64,000 nucleotides of DNA from Pseudoclavibacter sp. 13-3. GTDB lineage: Bacteria > Actinomycetota > Actinomycetes > Actinomycetales > Microbacteriaceae. The number at the start of each line of letters is the position of its first letter. Positions within the stretch are counted from its first letter, which is position 1. This document shows, in pieces, positions 17,674 to 26,313 of the stretch. Location of the stretch: the NCBI RefSeq assembly GCF_021168475.1, contig NZ_JAJOZT010000002.1, positions 248,001-312,000 of the forward strand, written 5' to 3'. The notes beneath the pieces were generated by a model. The model was not told the DNA's origin. It saw only the letters and a program-made list of their open reading frames with translations, and ran no database searches. The translations under genes were made by a program, and so were the position numbers.

Positions 17674-19056
17674 ATGTCGCACTATGCTGTCGTGAACCCA
17701 TCGACCGGCGAGACCGTCGCCGAATATCCCACCGCCACAGACGAACAGATCGCCGCAGCGATCGACCAAGTCGCGCAGACGCACCGCACTTGGAGCGGGC
17801 TTCCGGTCGCCGAGCGCGCCGAGCGCATCCGTCGCGTGGCACAGCTGCACCGCGAGCGTCGCGACGACCTCGCGGCGATCGCCACGCGTGAGATGGGCAA
17901 GTCTCTCGACCAGTCGCTCGGCGAGGTCGATTTCTCTGCAGACATCTTTGAGTACTATGCCGACCATGCTGAGGAGTTTCTGGCCGATGAGCACATCGTG
18001 CCGGCCAAACCCGGCACCGCACTGATCCGTAAGAGCTCGTATGGTCCGCTGCTCGGCATCATGCCGTGGAATTTTCCGTACTATCAGGTGGCTCGCTTCG
18101 CTGGGCCGAACCTGATCATCGGCAATACGGTGCTGCTGAAGCACGCACCGCAGTGCCCGGAGTCGGCGCTGGCCATCGAACGCATCTTCATCGACGCCGG
18201 CGTCGAAGGCGCCTATGTGAACATCTTCGCCACGAACGAACAGATCAGCACGGTCATCGCCGATCCTCGAGTGCGCGGAATCTCGCTGACCGGCAGCGAG
18301 CGCGCCGGCGCCGCCGTTGCCGCGCAAGCCGGTCAGCACCTGAAGAAAGTCGTTCTCGAACTGGGCGGGTCTGACCCGTTCATCCTGTTGAGCACCGACG
18401 ATATGGAGTCCACGGTCGCGGCCGCATTCGATGCGCGCATGGGCAACAACGGGCAGGCCTGCAACGCGGCCAAGCGCTTTCTCGTCGTCGATGGTCTCTA
18501 CGACGAGTTCCTGCGCCGTTTCACCGAGGCGCTCGCTGCGGTTCACGCGCAGAACACGGATGCCGCCCCAGACATCGCACTCGGCCCTCTCAGCTCGGAG
18601 CTCGCGGCAGAACGCCTCAGCGAGCAGGTGTGGCGGGCGGTCGAGCAGGGCGCCACCGTGGCACTCGGCGGTGCAGAGCACCACGGAGCGTATTTCGAGC
18701 CGACCGTGCTGACCGACATCACGCCGGACAACGACGCCTACCGAGAAGAGTTCTTCGGCCCGGTGGCACAGGTCTATCGTGTCGCCGATGAAGACGAGGC
18801 CGTTCGCATCGCCAACGACACGCCATTCGGCCTGGGGTCGTACGTCTTCACCACCGATCGGGCGCAGGCGGTGCGCATCGCTGACCGGCTCGAAGCAGGC
18901 ATGGTCTACATTAACGAGGTCGATGCTGACTCAGCCGAACTGCCGTTCGGCGGGGTGAAGAACTCCGGCAGCGGCCGTGAGCTCGGTGCACTGGGCATCC
19001 AGGAGTTCGTCAACAAGAAGCTGATCCGCTCAGGAGACACCGATCTGCTCGGCTGA
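17674..19056 (+). CDS. NAD(P)-dependent succinate-semialdehyde/aldehyde dehydrogenase
   Basis: A 460-residue aldehyde dehydrogenase of the GabD/YneI type. MPWNFPYYQ and the LTGSERAG cofactor loop are present. The general base Glu is about 229 in LELGGSDPF and the nucleophile Cys about 263 in NNGQACNAAKRF. It probably oxidises succinate semialdehyde (or 4-aminobutanal) formed in putrescine/GABA breakdown. GGAG lies about 10 nt before the ATG. It is divergent from the aminotransferase gene and is followed by an Lrp-type regulator likely to control both. Confidence 0.88.
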   Translation: MSHYAVVNPSTGETVAEYPTATDEQIAAAIDQVAQTHRTWSGLPVAERAERIRRVAQLHRERRDDLAAIATREMGKSLDQSLGEVDFSADIFEYYADHAEEFLADEHIVPAKPGTALIRKSSYGPLLGIMPWNFPYYQVARFAGPNLIIGNTVLLKHAPQCPESALAIERIFIDAGVEGAYVNIFATNEQISTVIADPRVRGISLTGSERAGAAVAAQAGQHLKKVVLELGGSDPFILLSTDDMESTVAAAFDARMGNNGQACNAAKRFLVVDGLYDEFLRRFTEALAAVHAQNTDAAPDIALGPLSSELAAERLSEQVWRAVEQGATVALGGAEHHGAYFEPTVLTDITPDNDAYREEFFGPVAQVYRVADEDEAVRIANDTPFGLGSYVFTTDRAQAVRIADRLEAGMVYINEVDADSAELPFGGVKNSGSGRELGALGIQEFVNKKLIRSGDTDLLG

Positions 19057-19178
19057 GTCATTCGCCAGAGCAGGCCGGTCAGCTCGTGCGGCGAACTGAC
19101 CGATCTGGCGACCGGTGCGACGAGATCCGTCGTCGAGCATGGGGCTGGCGTCGCGACAGGCAAGAGAGAAGAGTCAGA

Positions 19179-19646
19179 ATGAGTGACGAGGGCGGCGCGT
19201 TGCGCCTGGACGACACGGCCAAGAGGATCATCGAGCATCTGCAGGAGGACGGCAGGCGTTCCTACAGCGAGATCGGGCGGCAGATCGGCCTGAGCGAGGC
19301 GGCCGTGAGGCAGCGCGTGCAGCGGCTTGTCGAGGGCGGTGTCATTCAGATCACGGCGGTCACTGACCCGCTGCAGCTGGGGTTCGCGCGGCAGGCGATG
19401 ATCGGCATTCACGCCGAGGGCGATCTCGAAGCGGTTGCGGCGGGGCTGGCCGGCATTGACGAAGTCGACTACGTGCTGTTGACGACCGGCAGATTCGACC
19501 TGCTCGTAGAGACGGTCACGGCTGATGACGAGGAGTTCTTCACGCTGCTGAATCAGCGCATCCGCAAAGTGCCGGGCGTTCGGGCGACCGAGACCTTCAT
19601 GTACTTGAAACTGGTCAAACAGAGCTACAAGTGGGGCACGCGGTGA
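19179..19646 (+). CDS. Lrp/AsnC-family transcriptional regulator
   Basis: A 155-residue regulator. The helix-turn-helix (about 10-60) contains YSEIGRQIGLSEAAVRQRVQRL, followed by a RAM ligand-binding domain with YVLLTTGRFDLLVE. The ATG at 19179 gives the usual family length; a longer frame from 19086 is unlike the family. It is downstream of and co-oriented with the aldehyde dehydrogenase, so amino-acid- or amine-responsive control of this cluster is the likely job. Confidence 0.9.
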   Translation: MSDEGGALRLDDTAKRIIEHLQEDGRRSYSEIGRQIGLSEAAVRQRVQRLVEGGVIQITAVTDPLQLGFARQAMIGIHAEGDLEAVAAGLAGIDEVDYVLLTTGRFDLLVETVTADDEEFFTLLNQRIRKVPGVRATETFMYLKLVKQSYKWGTR

Positions 19647-19765
19647 GCCGGCCGGGCATCGATTCCTGATCGTTCCCGGCTCGGCCTGCGAAGGTCGCCC
19701 AGGGGGGAACACCGGAGAGGGATGCCTGCAATTCTGGCTGAACTTGCAATGTGCAGGAAGTTATC

Positions 19766-19804
19766 CGGTGGATAGTTGTATTGACCGGAAATCCACCGTA
19801 ATGT
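19766..19804 (+). promoter_or_regulatory. Promoter with overlapping dyad operator
   Basis: TTGTAT (19776-19781) and TAATGT (19799-19804) form a promoter with a 17-bp spacer. The inverted repeat CGGTGGAT (19766-19773) and ATCCACCG (19791-19798) brackets the -35 and spacer. The dyad would suit a dimeric regulator such as one of the flanking Lrp proteins. It lies 43 bp before the aminotransferase start. Confidence 0.6.
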
Positions 19805-19846
19805 GAGTGTGGTTGTTTATTCATTCGCAGGTTGAGGAGGACGCAC

Positions 19847-21019
19847 ATGGCTCCGGGAGATCTCTCACTCATCGCGCAGAGCACGCCGCGCTCGGGAATT
19901 CGTGACGTCTTCGACGACTGCGAGCTGATTCCCGACGTCATCACCTTCGCCGTCGGCGAGCCGGCCGAGTCGGTGCCTGATCGGGCGGCGAAGGCCGCAT
20001 GCGAGGCGATCGCCAGAGGGGACACCCACTACACCAACGTGCTCGGCGTGCCCGAGTTCCGCGCCGCCGCGGTCGCCTACACGCACCGTGCAAAGGGTCT
20101 CGACTACGACGCCGAGACTGAGGCGCAGGCCGTGCCGGGGGCGACTTTCGGCCTGTATCTCGCGCTGCGGGCGCTGTTGAACCCCGGTGACGAAGTGATC
20201 ATTCCCTCGCCGCACTTCACCTCGTACGACGCCCAGGTGATGCTCTGCGAAGGCCGCCCGGTGACCGTGCCGCTTCGGCCAGAGAACGGCATGCGGCTCA
20301 AGGCCGACGACATCGAGCGAGCCGTCACGCCACGCAGCAAAGTCGTGATCGTGAACTCACCCGGCAACCCCACCGGTGCGGTGACCTCGGCAGATGAGCT
20401 GGAGCGCATCGCCCAGGTCTGTCAGCGGCACGGTCTGTGGGTGATCTCGGACGAGGTCTACCACGCCTTCGTCTACGGCGACGCCCCGATCGCTCCGTCG
20501 ATCGCCGCGTGCCGGGGCATGCGCGATCAGACGGTCATCGTCGACAGTCTGTCGAAGACCTATGCGATGACCGGCTGGCGCATCGGCTACCTGCTCGGCC
20601 CGAGCGCTCTGGTCGAAGAGACGGCGAAGATCGCCGAGCTCATTCACTCATCGAACAACACTCCTGCACAGTTCGCCGGCGTGGCAGCGCTGAACGGGCT
20701 TGACGCCGACATCGCCCGCATGCGCGACGCCTATGCCGTGCGCCGTGACGCGGTGCTCTCTGCGCTGCAGAGCGCCCCGAACCTCCGCGCGGTCGCACCC
20801 GACGGTGCCTTCTACGTCTTCGTCGACGTGCGTGACAGCGGGCTCGACTCGGCCGAGTTCAGCAGTCGCCTGCTGCAGCAGGAGCACGTCGCCGTCGTGC
20901 CGGGTGAGGCGTTCGGCGCGTGCGGTCAGGGGTTCGTGCGCATCTCGTATGCGGGCGACCTCGACGAGATCGTCGAGGGCATGCGGCGACTGGTGCGGTT
21001 CGCCGGCCGACTGCGCTGA
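19847..21019 (+). CDS. Class I/II PLP-dependent aminotransferase
   Basis: A 390-residue fold type I aminotransferase of the aspartate/aromatic group. PGATFGLYLALRALLNPGDEV, VNSPGNPTGAV, ISDEVYHAFVY and SKTYAMTGWRIGY are conserved; the last holds the PLP Lys at about 237. The ATG at 19847 has GAGGAGG 5 nt upstream, which outweighs the in-frame TTG at 19832. It lies between two Lrp genes, so its substrate is probably an amino acid sensed by one of them; which one is not clear. Confidence 0.88.
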   Translation: MAPGDLSLIAQSTPRSGIRDVFDDCELIPDVITFAVGEPAESVPDRAAKAACEAIARGDTHYTNVLGVPEFRAAAVAYTHRAKGLDYDAETEAQAVPGATFGLYLALRALLNPGDEVIIPSPHFTSYDAQVMLCEGRPVTVPLRPENGMRLKADDIERAVTPRSKVVIVNSPGNPTGAVTSADELERIAQVCQRHGLWVISDEVYHAFVYGDAPIAPSIAACRGMRDQTVIVDSLSKTYAMTGWRIGYLLGPSALVEETAKIAELIHSSNNTPAQFAGVAALNGLDADIARMRDAYAVRRDAVLSALQSAPNLRAVAPDGAFYVFVDVRDSGLDSAEFSSRLLQQEHVAVVPGEAFGACGQGFVRISYAGDLDEIVEGMRRLVRFAGRLR

Positions 21020-21045
21020 CGGGCGCGAGCCGTAGACTCGATGCC

Positions 21046-21495
21046 ATGGACAGCATCGACCAGGTCATCGTCACCGCACTGTCGACCGACGGGCGCTCGA
21101 CGCTCGCCCGCCTCGCCGAGGTCTCCGGGCTCTCCACCTCAGCCGTGCAGTCGCGCGTGCAGCGTCTCGAGCGCGACGGCACGATTCGCGGCTACCGTGC
21201 CGTGATCGACCATGAGGCCGTGGGGCGTCCGCTGACGGCGTTCATCGAGATCACGCCCTTCGACCCGGCCGCCCCCGACGACGCCCCGGAACGTCTGCGC
21301 GGCGTCTCGGGCATCGAGGCCTGCTACTCGATCGCTGGGGATGCGAGCTATCTGCTGCTGGTTCGCGTAGCGGCTCCGAGCGTGCTCGAAGAGCTGCTGC
21401 AGCAGATTCGCAGTGCGGCGAACGTCAGCACGCGCACCATGGTGGTGCTGCGCACGTACTTCGAGGGCGAACCCGAGCATCTCCCCGCGATCTGA
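21046..21495 (+). CDS. Lrp/AsnC-family transcriptional regulator
   Basis: A 149-residue Lrp protein. The HTH contains LARLAEVSGLSTSAVQSRVQRL, followed by a RAM domain including CYSIAGDASYLLLVRV. There is no Shine-Dalgarno; TAGACT (21033-21038) lies 7 nt before the ATG, suggesting a leaderless message. It sits 27 nt after the aminotransferase and may regulate that gene through the dyad at 19766-19798. Confidence 0.9.
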   Translation: MDSIDQVIVTALSTDGRSTLARLAEVSGLSTSAVQSRVQRLERDGTIRGYRAVIDHEAVGRPLTAFIEITPFDPAAPDDAPERLRGVSGIEACYSIAGDASYLLLVRVAAPSVLEELLQQIRSAANVSTRTMVVLRTYFEGEPEHLPAI

Positions 21496-21541
21496 CGTCG
21501 GCGGCGATCGCTCCTGCTCGTCTGGCGAGGCCGGCGTGCGA

Positions 21542-22756
21542 TCAGCGCTCGCCGATGCGAATCACCGGCACGGCACTGGTGTCGAGCAGCGGCCCGGAGC
21601 GCACCGTGAGATCTGGCAGCTTCGATGCTCCGAGCGCCGGCAGCAGCACGGCCAGCACGGCGAGTCCGGCGCCGAAGAGCATCGCCGACTGCGCCCCGAT
21701 GTGATCGACCAGCACGCCTGAACCGGCGCTGCCCAGTGCGATGCCGGCGAGCAGCCCGCTCGACATCCAGCCGAAGGCCTCGGCGGCATCGCCGCTGCGC
21801 AGGCTCGACGAGACGACGTTGTACATCACCGCAAGCGAGGGCGCGGTGCCGAGTCCGGCCACGAAGAGTGCAGCCCCGACCCACCACGGGTTCGGCGACA
21901 GCGCCGCGGCCAGTGTGCCCACCGCCAGCGTGATCTGCCGGGTGGCCATCGACCACGGTCGCATGGGCGCGCGCGACATCATGACGCCCCCGACGATCGA
22001 GCCCACCGCGAACACCGCGATGACGACGCCCACGGTGAACTGCTGCCCGTCGAACATGGCGACCGACGCCGCCTCGACCGCGCCGTAGCTGGCGTTCTGC
22101 AGTGCGCACGCCACGATTGCGATGAGCACCGGCCACTTGAGCAGCACGCCGCCGAGTCTCTTGCCGCTGAGGGGAAACGTCGCGAGCCGAATCGCCGGGG
22201 CCGTCAGCAGCAGCACGCCGCCGGCGAAGCCGAGTACGGCGACCAGCAGCAGTGCGACGCTGCTGCCGGCCAGCGGTGCCACTGCGGTGACCAGTACCGG
22301 GCCCACCACCCAGATCAGCTCCTGCGTGATCGAGTCGAGCGAATAGACCTGGGCGCTGAGGCGCGTCGGCACGAGCACCGGATAGAGGCTGCGCGTGATC
22401 GGCAGAATCGGCGGGGTGCAGAAGCCGAGCACGACTGCCAACGCCATGAACACCCACAGCAGATGCGGCCCGAAGGCGATGGCCGTCATGGCCGCGGCGT
22501 TGAGCAGCAGCGTGGCGCCCAGCAGGCGACGGGCGCCCAGCACGATCAGCCAGCGCCCCATCAGCGGGCCGGACACCGCTGCACCGACTGAGAACGCGGC
22601 CACGGTGAGTCCGGCATCCGTATACCGCCCCAAGACGTGCTCGACGTGAATGAGCAGGGCGATGCTCAGCATGCCCTGCGGCATGCGGGCGATCAGCTGC
22701 GAGCCCATCAGACGCGCCAGGCCGTCGATGCGCGCGACCTCGCCGAGAGAAGCCAT
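21542..22756 (-). CDS. MFS-family transporter
   Basis: A 404-residue protein with about 12 hydrophobic helices. The inter-helix 2-3 region reads GPLMGRWLIVLGARRLL, which resembles the MFS motif G-x-x-x-D/R-R-x-G-R-R, and a matching repeat starts the second half. The C-terminal tail is short and cytoplasmic. The ATG at 22756 has GAGG 8 nt upstream. It converges on the Lrp gene. I see nothing that identifies the substrate; small drug or metabolite efflux is the usual role of such single-gene MFS loci. Confidence 0.83.
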   Translation of the reverse strand: MASLGEVARIDGLARLMGSQLIARMPQGMLSIALLIHVEHVLGRYTDAGLTVAAFSVGAAVSGPLMGRWLIVLGARRLLGATLLLNAAAMTAIAFGPHLLWVFMALAVVLGFCTPPILPITRSLYPVLVPTRLSAQVYSLDSITQELIWVVGPVLVTAVAPLAGSSVALLLVAVLGFAGGVLLLTAPAIRLATFPLSGKRLGGVLLKWPVLIAIVACALQNASYGAVEAASVAMFDGQQFTVGVVIAVFAVGSIVGGVMMSRAPMRPWSMATRQITLAVGTLAAALSPNPWWVGAALFVAGLGTAPSLAVMYNVVSSSLRSGDAAEAFGWMSSGLLAGIALGSAGSGVLVDHIGAQSAMLFGAGLAVLAVLLPALGASKLPDLTVRSGPLLDTSAVPVIRIGER

Positions 22757-22930
22757 CAAAACCTCGCAGACACGACAGCGTGAATCACAGATCACTCAGG
22801 TGGAAGGGGAGCTCAAGCCGAGGCGTGCGCAGCGCAGAACGGCATGACGGTCTCGATTGTCGCACAGATCCGAGAGCCTCGAGGGCGTGTGAGCCCGGCG
22901 AATCGCGTGCAGACGGCATACACTGAGGGA

Positions 22931-24031
22931 ATGGATGACCCGCGACAACAGCCGTCCGTCGAGACGGCTCCAGTGAAGATTCGACCCGAGATCGCCAGCG
23001 CAGCCGCGTACCGCCAGGGGCGCCCTGCTCCGGCCGGCGGCTTCAAGCTCAGCTCGAACGAGGTGCCTTTTCCCCCGCTGCCCTCTGTGGTGGCGGCGAT
23101 CGAAGGCGCCGCAGAGTCGATCAACCGCTATCCCGACTCGTCAGCCGCTGATCTGGTGCGCCGGCTGGCCGCGCTGAACCACGTCGCCGACGACCAGATC
23201 GCGGTGGGGCCAGGCTCGATCTCGGTGCTGCGTCAGCTGATCACCGCGGTGGCCGTGCCCGGCGACGAGATCGTCTATGCCTGGCGGTCGTTCGAGGGCT
23301 ACCCCGCGGTGGTGACCCTCAATGGCGCCACCTCGGTGCAGGTGCCGCTCACCGACGACGGCCGTCACGATCTCGACGCGATGCTCGACGCGATCACCGA
23401 GCGCACACGCGCTGTGCTGCTGTGCAGCCCGAACAACCCGACCGGCACCACGCTGACGCATGATGACGTCGAACGTTTCGTGGCGTCTGCCCCGCGCGAC
23501 GTGCTGATCGTCGTCGATGAGGCATACACCGAGTTCGTGCGTGCTGAGGATGCCGTCAACGGGCTGGCGATCATCGCCGACCACCGCAACGTGGTCACCC
23601 TGCGCACGCTGTCCAAGGCGTATGGGCTGGCCGGGCTGCGCGTCGGCTACGTCGTGGGCGACCCCGTGGTGATCGCCGCGGTGCGGGCCTCGGGGCTGCC
23701 CTTCGAGCTCACGACCGCCACGATCGAAGCGGCGAAGGCTGCGCTCGACGCCCGTGAAGAGCTCGACGAACGGCTTGACATCCTGGTCAGCCGGCGCAAC
23801 CAGATCGAAGCCGGGCTCATCGACCAGGGCTGGCACGTGCACGAGTCGCAGGGCAACTTCGTCTGGCTGCCGACCGGCGATCAGACCGAGCGCGCCGCCG
23901 AGATTCTCGAAAGGCACGGCATCATCGCGCGAGTCTTTCCCGAGGGCATCCGCGTGACGGTCGGAGAACGGCAGTCTATAGAACCCCTCCTAAGCGCCAC
24001 CGCCGAAATTGTGCGTGGTCTGGAGAATTAA
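22931..24031 (+). CDS. HisC/Pat-type aminotransferase
   Basis: A 366-residue histidinol-phosphate aminotransferase-like protein with KLSSNEVPFPPLPSV, LCSPNNPTGTTL, VVDEAYTEF and TLSKAYGLAGLRVGY (PLP Lys about 229). The gene stands next to a branched-chain 2-oxoacid dehydrogenase operon and away from other his genes, so a phenylalanine/aromatic aminotransferase (Pat) role is more likely than histidine synthesis. TACACT (22919-22924) lies 6 nt before the ATG, and GAGGGA fills the gap, so the start may be leaderless. Confidence 0.85.
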   Translation: MDDPRQQPSVETAPVKIRPEIASAAAYRQGRPAPAGGFKLSSNEVPFPPLPSVVAAIEGAAESINRYPDSSAADLVRRLAALNHVADDQIAVGPGSISVLRQLITAVAVPGDEIVYAWRSFEGYPAVVTLNGATSVQVPLTDDGRHDLDAMLDAITERTRAVLLCSPNNPTGTTLTHDDVERFVASAPRDVLIVVDEAYTEFVRAEDAVNGLAIIADHRNVVTLRTLSKAYGLAGLRVGYVVGDPVVIAAVRASGLPFELTTATIEAAKAALDAREELDERLDILVSRRNQIEAGLIDQGWHVHESQGNFVWLPTGDQTERAAEILERHGIIARVFPEGIRVTVGERQSIEPLLSATAEIVRGLEN

Positions 24032-24060
24032 CACAGAAGCGCACGCCTAGATTGGGGAGC

Positions 24061-25254
24061 ATGACTTCGACTTCGCCCGCTTCGACGCTTCGCCCGGCTG
24101 AGGCCGAGCACACTGCGACGTCAGACGCACCATTCGATTCAACGACCGGAGTGCAGCTGCTCGACCCTTCGGGGGCCCGGCAGCACAACGACCGCAACGA
24201 GCCCTATCAGGCGCTCGTCGAGGGGCTGGCGCTCGGCGAGCTGCAGCAGTTCTACCGCGACATGGCGATCATGCGCCGCCTTGATGCCGAGGGCACCGCA
24301 CTGCAGCGCCAGGGCCAGCTCGCACTGTGGGTGCCGTCGGTCGGGCAGGAGGCCGCCCAAGTCGGCGCCGGTCGCGCGACTCGCCCGCAGGACTGGGTCA
24401 TGCCGTCGTACCGAGAGCACGTGATCGGCATGATCCGCGGCGTCGACTTCGTCGATCTGCTCGACATGCTGCGCGGCAACACCCACGGCGGTTGGGACTG
24501 GCAGAGCACGCACTTTCACCTGTACACGCTCGTGATCGGCACGCAGTCGCTGCATGGCACGGGCTTCGCACAGGGCGTGGCGCTCGACGGACTGGTCGGC
24601 ACCGGCGACCTCGACCGGGACACGGCGGTGCTCACCTGCTTCGGCGACGGTGCGACCAGCGAGGGCGATGTCTCAGAGGCCATGATCTTCGCCGAGAGCC
24701 TGCACGTGCCAGAGGTCTTTCTCTGTCAGAACAACCAGTGGGCCATCTCGGTGCCGGTGGGCATCCAGGCCGTACGGCCTCTCGCCGACCGTGCGGCGGG
24801 CTTCGGTCTCAACGCGGTGCGCATCGACGGCAACGACGTGCTCGCGAGCTACGCCGTCGCTCGCAGCCTGCTCGACGACGCGCGCGCCGGCAGGGGGCCC
24901 GGGTTCATCGAGGCGGTGACCTTCCGTCGCGGGCCGCACACGACATCCGACGACCCCACGAAATATCGCACCCGAGAGCTCGAGGCATGCTGGGCCGACC
25001 GCGACCCCATCACCCGCTACGAGACATGGCTGCGCAGCGAACGCGACGTGCCGCAGTCGTTCTTCGACGAGGTCGCGCAGCAGGCAGACGACGAGGCCGC
25101 GCGCGTGCGCGAAGGCGTGCTGCACCTGCCCGACCCCGAACCGGCGAGCATGTTCGCCCACGTCTACAGCGAACCGCACCCGGTGATGCAGGCGCAGGCC
25201 GCCTGGCTGGCCGATTACGAGGCGGGCTTCGCCGACGAGGAGGAACAGGCATGA
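24061..25254 (+). CDS. bkdA: Branched-chain 2-oxoacid dehydrogenase E1 alpha subunit
   Basis: A 397-residue E1 alpha. The thiamine-diphosphate motif GDGATSEGD runs on to NNQWAIS, and RRGPHTTSDDPTKYR is the phosphorylation-loop-like region. The sequence closely resembles mycobacterial BkdA in blocks such as QRQGQLALWVPSVGQEAAQVGAG. With E1 beta it decarboxylates branched-chain 2-oxoacids and transfers the acyl group to lipoyl-E2. A pyruvate dehydrogenase role cannot be fully excluded. TAGATT (24048-24053) ends 7 nt before the ATG. The stop overlaps the E1 beta start by 4 nt. Confidence 0.92.
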   Translation: MTSTSPASTLRPAEAEHTATSDAPFDSTTGVQLLDPSGARQHNDRNEPYQALVEGLALGELQQFYRDMAIMRRLDAEGTALQRQGQLALWVPSVGQEAAQVGAGRATRPQDWVMPSYREHVIGMIRGVDFVDLLDMLRGNTHGGWDWQSTHFHLYTLVIGTQSLHGTGFAQGVALDGLVGTGDLDRDTAVLTCFGDGATSEGDVSEAMIFAESLHVPEVFLCQNNQWAISVPVGIQAVRPLADRAAGFGLNAVRIDGNDVLASYAVARSLLDDARAGRGPGFIEAVTFRRGPHTTSDDPTKYRTRELEACWADRDPITRYETWLRSERDVPQSFFDEVAQQADDEAARVREGVLHLPDPEPASMFAHVYSEPHPVMQAQAAWLADYEAGFADEEEQA

Positions 25255-26255
25255 GCGCCCAGACCGTGACGCAGAAGCGTGTGCGTGAACTGCCGATGGC
25301 CAAGGCGATCAACGCCGGGCTGCGCGAGGCGCTCGCGAATGACGACCGCGTGCTGCTCTACGGCGAGGACGTCGCCGCGCTCGGCGGCGTGTTCACTGTC
25401 ACCAGCGGACTGCAGCAGGAGTTCGGCGTGAGCCGCGTCTACGACTCGCCGCTCTCTGAGGCCGGCATCGTGGGCACGGCGATCGGGCTGGCCATGCGCG
25501 GCTATCGGCCGGTGGTCGAGATCCAGTTCGACGGGTTCATCTTCCCCGCCTTCGACCAGATCACCAGCCAGCTGGCGAAGCAGACGAACCGCCATGAGGG
25601 CACCATGTCGATGCCCGTAGTGATCCGCGTGCCGTACGGCGGCGGGGTCGGTGCGATCGAGCATCATCAGGAGAGCCCCGAGGCGTACTTCGCGCACACC
25701 CCGGGACTGCGCGTGGTCGCACCGTCGAACGCGAACGACGCCTACTGGATGATTCAGCAGGCGATCGCCAGCGACGACCCGGTGCTCTTCTTCGAGCCCA
25801 AGCGCCGCTACTGGCAGAAGGGGCCGGTCTCGCTGGACGCCGCCCCCGGTGAGCTGCATCGCTCGCGCATCGTGCGCTCGGGCGACCGGGCGACCGTGAT
25901 CGGATACGGTGCGATGCTGCCCGTGCTGCTGGACGCCGCGGAGATCGCCGCGAAAGAGGGCATCGGCCTTGAGGTGATCGACGTGCGCTCCGTCTCGCCG
26001 ATCGACTACGGCCCGCTGGTGGAGTCGATCGAGCGCACCGGACACGCCGTGGTCGTGGCCGAGGCGCAGGGGTCGGTGTCGGTGGCCAGCGAGATCGCCG
26101 CACAGCTCGGCGAGCGGGCGTTCTACTCGCTCGAGGCGCCGGTCGCCCGAGTCACCGGTTTCGACGTGCCGTTCCCGCCGGCGAAGCTCGAGCACTACCA
26201 GGTGCCCGACGCCGATCGCGTGCTCGACGCCGTCGATCGCGTGCTGGAGTACTGA
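25251..26255 (+). CDS. bkdB: Branched-chain 2-oxoacid dehydrogenase E1 beta subunit
   Basis: The 334-residue E1 beta (transketolase-like) subunit. YGEDVAALGGVF, RVYDSPLSEAGIVGTAIGLA, EIQFDGFIFPAFDQI and HHQESPEAYFAHTPGL are family blocks, the last two forming the active-site channel. The C-terminal domain has VIDVRSVSPID and VAEAQGSVSVASEIA. It forms an alpha2beta2 E1 with the upstream product. The start is the ATG of ATGA overlapping the E1 alpha stop, with GAGGAGGA upstream. Confidence 0.93.
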   Translation: MSAQTVTQKRVRELPMAKAINAGLREALANDDRVLLYGEDVAALGGVFTVTSGLQQEFGVSRVYDSPLSEAGIVGTAIGLAMRGYRPVVEIQFDGFIFPAFDQITSQLAKQTNRHEGTMSMPVVIRVPYGGGVGAIEHHQESPEAYFAHTPGLRVVAPSNANDAYWMIQQAIASDDPVLFFEPKRRYWQKGPVSLDAAPGELHRSRIVRSGDRATVIGYGAMLPVLLDAAEIAAKEGIGLEVIDVRSVSPIDYGPLVESIERTGHAVVVAEAQGSVSVASEIAAQLGERAFYSLEAPVARVTGFDVPFPPAKLEHYQVPDADRVLDAVDRVLEY

Positions 26256-26313
26256 TCGGCGTGCGCAGCGAGACGACATCGACCGGCAGCAGAGCAGAAT
26301 TGAGGAATGACGC

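Noticed and set aside
24327-25250. N-terminal extension of the E1 beta frame through E1 alpha
   Set aside because: The family start is the ATG at 25251 with a ribosome site; the extension is E1 alpha read out of frame.
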